NCBI RefSeq assembly: GCF_030272615.1
Contig: NC_081410.1
Span: 285,075,957-285,139,956, forward strand
Origin: Cryptomeria japonica
Lineage: Eukaryota > Streptophyta > Pinopsida > Cupressales > Cupressaceae
Direction: 5' to 3'
Length of the DNA: 64,000 nt
Shown: piece after piece, positions 10,460 through 20,571 of the stretch
How positions within the stretch are numbered: position 1 is the stretch's first letter
Layout of the letters: every line of letters starts with the position of its first letter
Translations under genes and position numbers: made by a program
Notes under the pieces: generated by a model
What the model saw: only the letters and a program-made list of their open reading frames with translations
What the model was told of the DNA's origin: nothing
Database searches by the model: none

Positions 10460-13400
10460 TTCCAAGAAGCTAGTCTTCTACTCAGCCCTCTCTAGTCAAG
10501 TCACCTCCAGTTTAAACACATGGGTCATTGACAACGGAGCATCTCGACACATCACTGGATTTCGTGAGCACCTAGATACACTTGTGGAAAGTTCAAATGA
10601 AGAAGTTACAATTCGTGATGACTCAAATTATCCAATTATGGGAATAGGAACCTGCAATATCAACCTAAAGTCACGCATATCCCAACAGCTGACTGGAGTT
10701 CTATTTGTACCTAGTATAAAGAGAAACCTTGTCTCAATTTCTGCACTTGAAGAAAAGGGTTACAGATTAACCTTTATGGAAGGAAAGGTACTTGCTTGGC
10801 CAAAGGACTCCACCATTAAGAAAGCCCACACCATTGGAGTAAGACAAGGGAGCCTCTATAGACTTTGCACCACTCCACCTGTAGCCTTGATTCATGAGAC
10901 TCCAGATCCGAATGAACTTTAGCACAGAAGATTAGGGCACCTTCATTTCCATGCCCTGCCTAAGATAGAGAAGATGGTGATCGGCTTACCCAAGCTAAGT
11001 CAAAAATCTGAAGGAGCCTACAAATGGTGTGCCTTGCGAAAGAATACTAAAGGGTCTTTTAATTCTAGCAACAGTAAATCCAAAAATGTATTAGAATTAG
11101 TTCATTCTGATTTATGTGGACCCACGTATGTACCCTCATTAGGGGGATTTTTATATTATGTTATATTTGTAAATGATTATTCTAGGAAGACCTAAATATA
11201 TTTTCTAAGGTACAAAGAGTCCGAAGAAATCCTTTCTAAATTTAAGGAATTCAAAGCTCTTGCAGATAATATGACAGGTAAGAAAATCATAACCTTAAGA
11301 ACAGACAATGGGGGGGAATACACTTCTGATATGTTTAAAGATTATTGTATAAATGTTGGGATTAAGAGGGAGTTAACTGTACCTTATAACCCACAACAAA
11401 ATGGGGTAGCTGAAAGAAAGAATAGGACTATAGTAGAAGCTGCTAGGGCTATGTTGTTTGACCAAAATATAGAAACCTCATTTTAAGTTGAAGCATCTAG
11501 GACAGCTGTGTACATTCAAAATAGATGTCCTCATTCTCTTCTTGACAATAAAACCCCTGAAGAACCCTTTACTGGCAATAAACCTGACATAAGTCATTTC
11601 CAGATCTTTGGGTGTCCAGTCTATATTCATGTCCCCAAAGAAAAGAGGTCAAAGTTAGAACCTTCTGGAAAGAAAGGAGTATTTATTGGGTACAATGAAA
11701 CCTCTAAAGCCTACTAGAATATACATACCTGGTCAAAGACAAATTGAACTAAGCAGATATGTCGTCTTTGAGGAAGACATAGCATTCAGGAGGTCCAAAA
11801 GCTCTAATGAATTAGAACACCAAGATCCTCCTACAAGCTTGGATGAGGATTCCACCCCTAAGATTCAGAGGGAGACCCCTGAAGATGTTGAGCATGAAGT
11901 TCAAGGCTTACCTTTAGAAGAAAATTATCCCGAAACTAGGAAGAGACCACTTTGGGCTAAAAAGATGCTCCAAGAAGCTGAAAATTATGCTGCTCCAAAG
12001 GGGACCTTCAAAGAAAGTAAGAGACCTAACCTATTTACCAATTATACTGCCTTGATGAGTGAGATCATTGATGCAGAACCTTTCTGTGTTGGAGATGCGC
12101 TCAAGCATCAAGTTTGGTAAGATGCTATGTCAGAAGAGTATCACTCAATTCTAAAAAATGATGTCTGGGATATTGTGCCTAGGCCTAAAGGCAAATCTGT
12201 GGTATCTTCTAAACGGCTCTTCAAAATCAAACATGCAGCAGATGGCAGCATTGAGAAGCACAAAGAGAGTTTTGTTGCCAAAGGTTTCTCACAGAAAGAA
12301 GGTATTGACTATGAAGAGACATTTGCTCCTGTTGCCAAATACAATTCTGTCCGAGCAGTTTTGGCTATTGCAGCATCTAAAGGATGGAAAGTCCATCAAA
12401 TGGATGTCAAGACTGCTTTTCTGAATGGTAAGATTGAAGAAGAAGTTTATTTGGAGCAACCTGAAGGTTTTGTGATTCATAAGGCTGAATCACATGTCTG
12501 CATATTAAAGAAAGCTCTTTATGGACTGAAACAGGCCCCCAGAGCATGGTATGAAAGAATTGATCACTATCTCTAGGAATTAGGGTTTTTCAAGAATGAA
12601 GCAAATCCAAATCTCTACTACAAGGTAATCAATGGTAAATTATTAATTCTTATTCTTTATGTTGATGATCTACTAATCACAGGAGAGGATAATTGTATTT
12701 CTCGATGTAAGAAGGAATTATCCTCTGACTTTGATATGAAAGATTTAGGAATTCTTCACTACTTCCTTGGATTGGAAGTTTGGCAGCAGGCAGATGGTAT
12801 AATCCTTAATCAAGGAAAATACACCATTGATATACTCAAGAGATTTAGAATGTTGGCTTGTAGATCCATGACCACACCTATGGAGACAAATCTACACAAG
12901 CTAAAGGAAACAGCTGCAGAATCAGAGTTTGCAGATCCTACACTCTACAGACAGATTATTGGATCTCTGATGTATTTGGTAAACACAAGACCTGATATAT
13001 GTTATGATGTAAATGCACTAAGTCAGTTCATGTGTGAACCCAGGGAAATACATCTTGTTGTTGCAAAGCATATTATGAGATATGTTCGAGGAACTATTGG
13101 TTTTGGTTTGAAATATAAACATGTAGAACTTGACCTCCATGGATTCACTGATTCTGATTGGACTGGAAGCATAGTTGACAGGAAAAGCACATCAGGATGT
13201 TGCTTCAATTTAGGATCAGGAATGATCTCATGGATATGTAGAAAATATTCTTCAGTTGCTCAGAGTTCTACAGAAGCTGAATACATTGCAGCCTCCATGG
13301 GAGCAAGAGAAGCTGTATGGCTCCGGAAATTGCTTGGAGGACTGTTTGGTCAGCCCTTAAATCCTACTGTCATCTACTGTGACAATCAGAGTTGCATCAA

Positions 13401-13635
13401 GCTTTCAATGAATCCAGTATTTCATGACAGGTCTAAACACATTGAGATTCCTTATCACTATGTTTGAGATATGGTGGAAAGGAATGTGATCCGACTGAAT
13501 TATATTAGTACAGGTGATCAGATTGCAGACATTCTTACCAAGCCTCTCTCCAGGATCAAGATTGAACACTTTAGAGATAAACTTGGTATGGTTGAAAAGT
13601 TATTTAATTTTGAGATAGAGTCTCATTTATTCTGA
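10453..13635 (+). pseudogene. pol: Copia pol (protease-integrase-RT-RNase H), broken
   Basis: Protease carries WVIDNGASRHITGF near 10520, so the catalytic DSG is DNG (codon AAC at 10533). Integrase shows HRRLGHL of the zinc finger, HSDLCGP, LRTDNGGEY and NGVAERKNRT with the acidic residues of the DDE core. RT has MDVKTAFLNG, LYGLKQAPRAWY and YVDD at 12658-12669. RNase H has SSTEAEYIAAS and YCDNQSCIKLS. In-frame stops lie at 10920 (TAG), 11193 (TAA), 11484 (TAA), 12118 (TAA), 12574 (TAG) and 13465 (TGA), with a stop and frame change near 11700-11717. Several stops replace Trp or Arg codons, as expected from cytosine deamination on either strand. The natural stop is TGA at 13633. Confidence 0.92.
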
Positions 13636-13722
13636 TATACTAATATATTTAAAGATGTTTAGTGTGTAAACTCTTTTATTTGTCATGTGTGTGACTCCAT
13701 GACTGCATGGGCCTTCTGTGAA

Positions 13723-13807
13723 CATTATTGAAGGGTGAAGACTTTTCAATAATGAACACGTGTTTCAAATTGATATTGTAAGGTGACGATTTTACAATTA
13801 TCAATTT
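13723..13807 (+). repeat. Two proximal hairpins after pol with GTGA[AC]GAY loops (Copia 1)
   Basis: Hairpin 1 (13723-13754): arms CATTATTGAA and TTCAATAATG around GGTGAAGAC. Hairpin 2 (13767-13807): AAATTGATATTGTAA, loop GGTGACGAT, then TTTACAATTATCAATTT, a long stem with one unpaired base. The first begins 88 nt after the pol stop. The loops match the two proximal hairpins of Copia element 2 while the stems do not. Confidence 0.85.
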
Positions 13808-13817
13808 CACTATCTTG

Positions 13818-14156
13818 ATGGATATCATGTGACTTGATATCTATGGACATGTCATGATAGTATATATATCTCTGAGACATTATGGTAGATATCTGTTGGT
13901 TGATATCATTAAATAAACTATAATTATGACAGAGATCTTCATGGTGAATATTATGAACATAATATTCGTGGACATGCCATGAAATCATTATCAGTATGGT
14001 AGGCATCATGTGACCTGATGCCAGTGCACATACCTTACTTGATAACTATGAGTTATGGTGAGTATCATGAGACTTGATATTCATTGTTGAACCATCTCTC
14101 TCAATATCACTATGGTGTGATATCTCCTCTCTTCACAATCAATGGATGAATTGTGA
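13818..14156 (+). repeat. Distal hairpin array of Copia 1 with TGTGACY loops
   Basis: Perfect or wobble-paired stems: 13818-13844 (ATGGATATCA/TGATATCTAT, loop TGTGACT), 13946-13967 (GAATATTATG/CATAATATTC), 14002-14022 (GGCATCA/TGATGCC, loop TGTGACC), 14060-14082 (GAGTATCA/TGATATTC, loop TGAGACT), 14104-14123 (ATATCAC/GTGATAT) and 14133-14156 (TCACAAT/ATTGTGA). Stems at 13818, 14002 and 14060 share loop sequence but change paired bases together. Confidence 0.8.
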
Positions 14157-14181
14157 TGTTTTCTCTAGCATGAAATGTGTC

Positions 14182-14200
14182 CTCCCTAGTTAAGAGGGAG
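14182..14200 (+). other. Polypurine tract of Copia 1, within a hairpin
   Basis: TTAAGAGGGAG abuts the 3' LTR. Its AGGGAG (14195-14200) is complementary to CTCCCT at 14182-14187 with a 7-nt loop. Confidence 0.85.
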
Positions 14201-14660
14201 TGTTAATTTTGTAACGTCAGTCGTACTATTTCATGCTTCCGCTATATATATAATAATTTGATTACATATACTAATATGTTAACGTTAACTAATGATAAAT
14301 AAAACCAAAGTTAACTTATCGCGTTTGACCAACGGTTACACCGTTCATGGTATCGGGTGGTAAAGCGATTCTCAAACAAGTCGCACTCCTTCCGATCGGG
14401 TAAGTAAACGGTTACTAGTTTATATACTGTGGTGAGAGGTACGTAGGGAAGAGATGTGTCTTCCAACGTAGGAGGACATATCTCTACACTACGTAACCCC
14501 TCATCCACTTATATAGCATGCTTACATTGAGGAGGATGTACACACCAAAATTGATAAGTGTGGTGCATCTTTAAAACACGCTATAGTAGATAAAATACAA
14601 CTTTCAAATCATATCTCCATCTCTTCTATTTTGATCAGAGAATTTTGAAAGAACTTAACA
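14201..14660 (+). repeat. 3' LTR of Copia element 1
   Basis: 460 bp, TGTTAATTTTG...CTTAACA, followed by the TSD copy TCAGT (14661-14665). Confidence 0.95.
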
Positions 14661-14665
14661 TCAGT

Positions 14666-14776
14666 CATAGTACATGAGATTAAATCTCTCCTAGTTATAA
14701 GGGAAGGTTCCTCCTTTGCTTACTACTCTTCTCTACTTAGAACAAAACTCTAACTATGAATCATAATCTAAACCTG
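14666..14776. other. Residual intron sequence between two insertions
   Basis: About 110 bp left between Copia 1 and solo LTR A2; no feature seen. Confidence 0.6.
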
Positions 14777-14781
14777 GGTGG

Positions 14782-17700
14782 TGTTGTGAGGTATTCACAC
14801 ATCGCCCCATCACAAATGAGGACCCCCACTTTTTTGCTTTCTAGGTTAGTCCTCTTAGCTTAGTTTTCAGTTGATGTCGAGTCTTAGCTATTAGCCTTTG
14901 CATTTGAAGGGGAATATAAGGCCAAGAGGCTAGAAGTCAGCTGAATAGCCTTGTGTGAAATGTGAAGTGAGTAAGTTTATAAAGTTTAGAGGTCATGTCA
15001 GCCAATCAAGAGCTTAGCTGAAGAGTCTAAGAGTTTAATGAAGTTGCTAGTGGCGACAATCCAAGAGTTCAAGGTTGTAGGTAAGCTCCTTTTGTCTTAG
15101 TTTTCTTTGGTCGAGGTTGTTTCCAAGAGTTTTCATCTCACAAGACTGAAGGGAAATGCAAGTGAGCAGTTTTAAGATGACAAATCACCTTAGTCTCCAG
15201 GCCTCAAAACCAAACTTCATGTTGAGTGATAGATGAGTGAATTTTCCCTTGAGTCTTTTGCTTGAGAATTGGTTCAAGTATGAGTTTGAGCATTTGAATG
15301 TGTAATGAAGTGATCAACAAGCTCATCTGCCTCATCTCTAAGTCTTCTCTAGGTTTCAAATTCATGACTTACACTATTGAAGCGAACTTCATGTTTGAAG
15401 GATATGGAGCGAACTTCATGAATGAGGAGATTGGAGCAAATTTCACTTTCAAGCTTTCACAAATGAGGTTGTCAATAAAGGAATGAAGTGAAGGAGTTGA
15501 GAGCACTTACTTCATGAGTTCACCTTTTGGAGCGAAGTTCTAACTTCATGAGTTGATGATCTCAAGCAAACTTCATGAGTTGAGGTTTTGGAGCGAATTT
15601 TACCTTCAAGGCTTCATGAGCGTAATGGAAAGATAAAGAGATGAAGGAACCACTTACATCATGTTTAAGCATTCATGAGCGAACTTCATGACTTGCTGCC
15701 TTGGAGCGAACTTCATGACTTGCTGCCTTGGAGCGAACTTCGTGACTTGCCTTGGAGCGAACTTCATGACTTCATGTATTGGAGTGAACCTGAACTTCAT
15801 GACTTGCCTCCTTGGAGCGAATTTCATCAATAAGCATACACAAGCAAGCCTACATGACCGAGTTGAATAAGAAATGAAGGATGATCGCCTTGAATGGATT
15901 CAATGCCAAGCGACGTCATGACTTCATGTTTTGAAGCGAACTTCAGGAGTTAACATCTTGGAACAAACTTCATGAGTTGCCTTCTTGGAGTGAAATTTTC
16001 TAACTTCATGAGTTGGACTTTGGGAGCGAAATTCATGAATAAAGAGATTGGGGCAATTTACATCCTCGAGCCTTCATAGGTGAAGTTGGGAATAAAAAGA
16101 ATAAAGCAAATTTGAACATGAACTTCATGAGTTGAGCAAGTGAAGCGAAATTCATACATGAGTTGAGCAAGTGAAGCGAAATTCATACTTCATGACTTGA
16201 GCAAGTGGAGCAAAATTTCCTACTTCATGAGTTGAGCGATTGGAGCGAAATTCCTACTTCATGACTTAACCTTTTGGAGCGAACTTTATACAAAATGCAC
16301 TTCATGAATTAGCATGCATGAGCGAATTTCAGATTGAATTTCACAAACTCAACATGCAAGAGTGAACTTCCAGATTTGACCTACATGAGCAAACTTCACA
16401 ATTTGAAGGGTATGAGCGAAGTTCAAGAAAATGAAGAAGAGTAAGACAAGGACAACTTCATGAACATCAAGGGTGGAGTAAACTTCAAGAGCTCCTCTCT
16501 AAGAAGGCGAATTCTCTTTATATGCTATTATTAAACCTATATATCAAGTGTATTTGATACTTGCTTGTTTGTTTTGCAGGAGATGAAGCAAGATACAGGG
16601 AGAACCTCTTCAAGAAGCTTCATCAGCAAACACAAGAACATCAAGAAAGAGAAGATCTCAAAGTGTTTAAAGACTCTCACCACCTCAATTGCATAGCTGC
16701 AAGCATTAGAGCAGGATATCTTCAAGGTTCTCATTCTATCACAAGGCACTAGAGCATCAAGGAAGGATAACCTACATGATGGAGGGATGTATTACAATCT
16801 TGAATTCCCTTCGAGAATCCAAGAATCGAAGTCAATACAATGAAGAGCTATATTCAACTAGTTGCATCATTCATCAAGTATGTCAAAAAATGAAGGAGGA
16901 TCAACCAAAGTCATCACAAGACCTACATCGAGCACGATTGAAGAAGCAGATAGTTTCAGAAGAGTTAATCAAAGTTTGCTTCTCATCATTATCATCACAT
17001 TGAGCAATTGGATAATGTTGAGTATCAAGAGATATCTCTCAACATCCCTTCATGATGATGAATCAAATCAAGTCTACAAAGTGCAAGATAAAGGTAGAAT
17101 CCTAGTCATCGTCCCAGTCACTACCTCCACCAATCAGAGGGGTCCACATCAACACGTCCAAGTTCAATGAATCAAGCTCACCAATGATGGCACAAACTCC
17201 GAGGCACCTACCCTTGTTGTCTATTGGTTATCCTCAAATGGTGTAATCATTTCATTGGCCGAATTAAGTTTGTTATAACAAACCCTAATTAGGGTTTTCA
17301 TTGTAGAATCTTGGCCATTGATAGAGATTCAATCTTGGCCATTCATTGTAATTATGAGCTCTCTATAAGAGGCTCATATCTCTCATTTGTAAGGGATAAT
17401 AGCTAAATAGTGGATAGTTAGTAGCAAAGAAATAGGAGAAGAATAGAATAGCAATTAGAGTAGAGTAGGAGGAGAAGGCATAAATTGTTGCCTAACTTGT
17501 AAAAGAACTCCATTTTCATTGAAGTTATGGTGAAGTGTGTTGTTTCTTTACAATGTGCATGGTTTCTTGTTGGATCTTCATGTTAGATGATAAATAAATT
17601 AGATTGAATGGAAGAATTTGTTGAATGTAATCATGTAGAATCCGCGTAATCTATACCACTAGCCTCTTACTGATTGTAAGCGTACCTTGTGTGGTCAATT

Positions 17701-18252
17701 GGAACTATATGAGCTTAACTTCGAATCGTTCTACATTCATTGCTTATGCATTAACTTGAATGGTGATCGATGTTTGATGGTATTGATTCGAATATCTTTG
17801 AAATATCCTTAGAAGATTGCACTGAGCTTGTGTCAAATTGTTCAGTTTGATGGTGAGACCTCACTTAGTAGGATTCCATCTAATCATTTATTCATCTTCC
17901 TGCATTCTTAGGCTTATAATAGACTCTCTGAACCCCTCATCTTTTGCCATGTTTTTTAAGCTTTATCTAGTTTAGGATAAAACAAAGCATCACAAGATCA
18001 CAACATTAGATGATCTAAGTTCCCGCAAATCAAACATTCAAGCATTCTAATGTAAGTCCCCTTGTGATACCAACAATCACATCAACCAACAGAGCTTATC
18101 CACGCATAGTGACCCTACATTCATGAACCTTGGAGTCTTCTCAAGTGATCCTTAAGCTAATCTTCAGCATTTGAGATATTTTGTTCAAGAGAGGATAATA
18201 TACTTAAGCTATTTTATTTTGTGTTCGCATGTGCCTAAAAAACACATCAACG
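14782..18252 (+). mobile_element. Solo LTR A2 (long-LTR family A), 3,471 bp
   Basis: Starts TGTTGTGAGG and ends ACACATCAACG, the terminal CA having become CG. A perfect 5-bp duplication GGTGG flanks it (14777-14781 and 18253-18257). It is the opposite-orientation relative of solo LTR A1. It contains CCCTAATTAGGG with CTCTATAAGAGGCTC, a likely promoter area, near 17281-17372. No internal element region remains. Short frames at 16561-17170 are not recognised as genes. Confidence 0.9.
15370..16490 (+). repeat. Degenerate tandem array inside LTR A2, GAGCGAAYTTCATGA units
   Basis: About 25-30 imperfect units of 25-60 bp, typically GAGCGAACTTCATGACTTG plus a short spacer. The cleanest run is 15676-15830, where units repeat every 26-27 bp. 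The GAGCGAA core is shared with the A1 array, but the rest of each unit differs. The frame at 15688-15870 (repeated GANFMTC) is repeat translation only. Confidence 0.9.
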
Positions 18253-18257
18253 GGTGG

Positions 18258-18640
18258 TACATCATCTTATTCTCTCTTTTAGAATAGATGTTATTCATTT
18301 CTCTTTTTTCAGAAAAGAAGTTACAATTCGAGCAGTAATGATTAAGACAACTACAAAGTTACTATGGAATAACTCAAAGCACACTAATGAAAAATACAAG
18401 TCACAAGAAGAAAACTTTCCATGAAAGCACAAAGTCTTCCGTTGCTTCCTCGAGAGGAGAAAATAGTACCTAAGCACAAATTCGTTGTCCTTTTAAATCA
18501 AATTTGCCTTGTAATAGAGAAGATCACTGCTGATAAAAAAAAACATTGAATTGGATGGTTGATCAGAAGAAATGATCACCCATCCCCTTTATAGGCGCTA
18601 ATGGTGATGGCCAGCTTGTTTTGACATATTAAATTTTTTT
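18258..18640 (-). repeat. LTR promoter-like block, copy 1 (shared with 24890-25165)
   Basis: A stretch from AATTCGTTGTCC to AGCTTGTTTTGA matches 24890-25165 closely. On the minus strand it carries CTATAAAG (18587-18594), then a near-perfect inverted repeat GGATGGTTGATC/GATCACCCATCC, then AGCAGTGATCTTCTCTATTAC. This looks like a TATA box and transcript leader of an LTR. No termini could be fixed on the left. Confidence 0.5.
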
Positions 18641-19523
18641 ATTTTGAATTTTCAACGGTTGTGTATAAATGAAACGTCTTTTGCCTGAGTCGGCTTTCCT
18701 TTATCCAACTTCCTGCCACCTCATCCTCATGCCTATCGAAGATTAGAAAGGGAAAGGGATATCCATGTAAACATGCTGCGGTGTGGAGTAAGCAAGGGAT
18801 ATGCCGTGGTGAGAGGGGTATACCGGATATAGTGAAGTGATATGCCGCAATGGCTAAGGTAGTGAGGGATATGGGTAGAAAAGGTGCCGTGGGGGAGAAG
18901 GTAGAGAGGGATGTGGAGAAAGTATATGCAGCGAGGGAGAGAGGAGTGTGGGATATGAAGAAAGAATGTGTTGCGGCAAAGGGAGGTATAAGGGATGGAA
19001 AGTGAGGGATGCGGTGGTAGAAGGGGGTGTGAAGGATATGATGTTGGGGGTGAAAGAAGATGAAGCTTGTGGAATGAAGGGTAGTGAAGGATGTGATGAT
19101 AAGGACATGTCGGGGGAAAGGGAGATAAAAGGGGGAAGTTGAAGGAAGATGGAGGAATAAGGAATATGAAGGGAAGGATGGATGGAAAGATGGAAGGAAG
19201 GGAGAAGGGAGGAAAGGGGGTCTCCCTCTCATGAAGCAATTGATATTCCAAGTTTCACATTTTCACACATCCCTCACCTATCAATTATCATTATCCATTG
19301 AAACACAGATTTGCATGAGGATTATTCAATCACCCCGAACCTTCATCATGGAATTCCTGCCTGGACACGACTTGGAAATTGCATTGCATCCTCTCTCAAG
19401 TAAGAGGCTAAAATTAGGAAACTATTGCTAAACTTAGACAACCTCAAAAAAACATCTACCCTAAAAAGTTACAAAGGGGGGGTCCCCATTTGCAATGGAG
19501 CGATGTCTGAAAATGTCACAACA
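18641..19523 (-). repeat. LTR B, left copy, with GA-rich tandem array; 5' terminus at 19523
   Basis: Minus-strand start TGTTGTGACATTTTC, then CATCGCTCCATTGCAAATGGGGACCCC, resembling the start of family A LTRs. The part from about 18905 to 19523 is repeated at 30531-32032. Positions 18780-19215 are strongly purine-rich on the plus strand, with irregular GGGATATG/GGGGTGAAGG units of about 25-30 bp. The overlapping long frames on the minus strand (18639-19251) are low-complexity Ser/Pro/His translations of that array, not genes. Confidence 0.6.
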
Positions 19524-20571
19524 TCTAGCGCCACCTCGAATAAATGTTTCTGAACATTTCAAGGATAAAGACTAAATCCACACCTAGAACCTCCGGAAAA
19601 TTGAACCCAACCTATCAAGAGACTAGAAAGCATACTCAAGGTGGAAGAAGAATCACGAACCGGATCAAGGCACTTCGTCTTTGATTACCCATGCGTGCAG
19701 ATGTATTCATTCCGACTCATAAAAACATTATGACTCTTAGAATCTACCGTGACTAGCTATATGGTTTATCCATACTTCATAAGCATCCTGGATAAAGCCT
19801 CGCTACCAACGAGCATCTATAGTCCCGACGAGGTTATCATTGTAATCTCACGAACATTGCTACATTGCCAGTCGGGCGTCCATAGCCCGATGAAGTTATT
19901 TGCATATTCCCAAAGCCAAATATTTTTGATATTTCATTTTTTTTTCTTGATTTTGTCTTTTCTTTCTCATTTTTCTCTTTCTTAAGATATTGCTTTCTTT
20001 TCACATATTCTCTTTCTTTTGATACTACATTTTTCTCACATATTGCCCACACTTTGGCTCGTAAGCAGCGAAGCTCAATTGGGTTTGAGAATTATAGTGG
20101 TGCTGAAGCGGGATTTTAGATTTTTCACTAGCTACAACTTCACCTAAGAAACCACAATTACTTAAAGCAATTTGATTAAGTGTGTAAAATATAGTAATCG
20201 AAAGATGTCGATACCAAGACACAATAAGCAATTCTCTTACGAGTCAAGTACAGTCCCTAACCAAATGATAAAGCCAGAGAGGAACAACCTCGAATTCAAA
20301 AGCACTCCATAAATAAATATCTAGGAAATGGACCGAACATAAGGTCCAAAATGTGCTAGTGTGTGAGAAAACAACACAAACGCCTTTCTCACAACTCAAG
20401 GCTCACTTAGGACACCTAAACTAACCAAAATGACCAACTAATGAAAGAAAACTAAAATAAAGCAAGCAAAACTAAGCTAAAGAAAGCAAACAACTAAATT
20501 CCCTAAGCCACCTAAGAACTTTGAGCCAAACAACTCAATGCAAATTAAGAACAAGGCTCAACAAAAGAAAA
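19524..20571. other. Internal region of an LTR element, no gene recognised
   Basis: Begins TCTAGCGCCACCTCG directly after the LTR B terminus; a similar CTAGCGCCA occurs next to the LTR end at 22928, suggesting both are ends of one internal region. Contents are A-rich with many ACTAA repeats (20400-20580). No ORF of note. Confidence 0.4.

Larger units (their letters stand above)
9062..14660 (+). mobile_element. Copia retrotransposon element 1, complete but mutated (5,599 bp)
   Basis: Both LTRs (480 and 460 bp) start TGTTAATTTTG and end CTTAACA. The target duplication TCAGT is perfect (9057-9061 and 14661-14665). A tRNA-iMet primer site follows the 5' LTR and a polypurine tract precedes the 3' LTR. 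Gene order gag, protease, integrase, RT, RNase H places it in Ty1/Copia. Protein motifs resemble element 2 closely enough to suggest the same lineage. About six in-frame stops and at least two frameshifts mean it cannot now move by itself. Confidence 0.97.

Noticed and set aside
12158-12424. ORF overlapping Copia 1 RT in another frame
   Set aside because: Shadow of the RT coding frame.
15688-15870. ORF with repeated GANFMTC peptide
   Set aside because: Direct translation of the 26-bp tandem repeat in solo LTR A2.
18639-19251. Overlapping minus-strand ORFs of 172-197 codons, Ser/Pro/His-rich
   Set aside because: They are translations in several frames of a low-complexity purine-rich tandem array; several frames being open at once shows lack of stops by composition, not coding.
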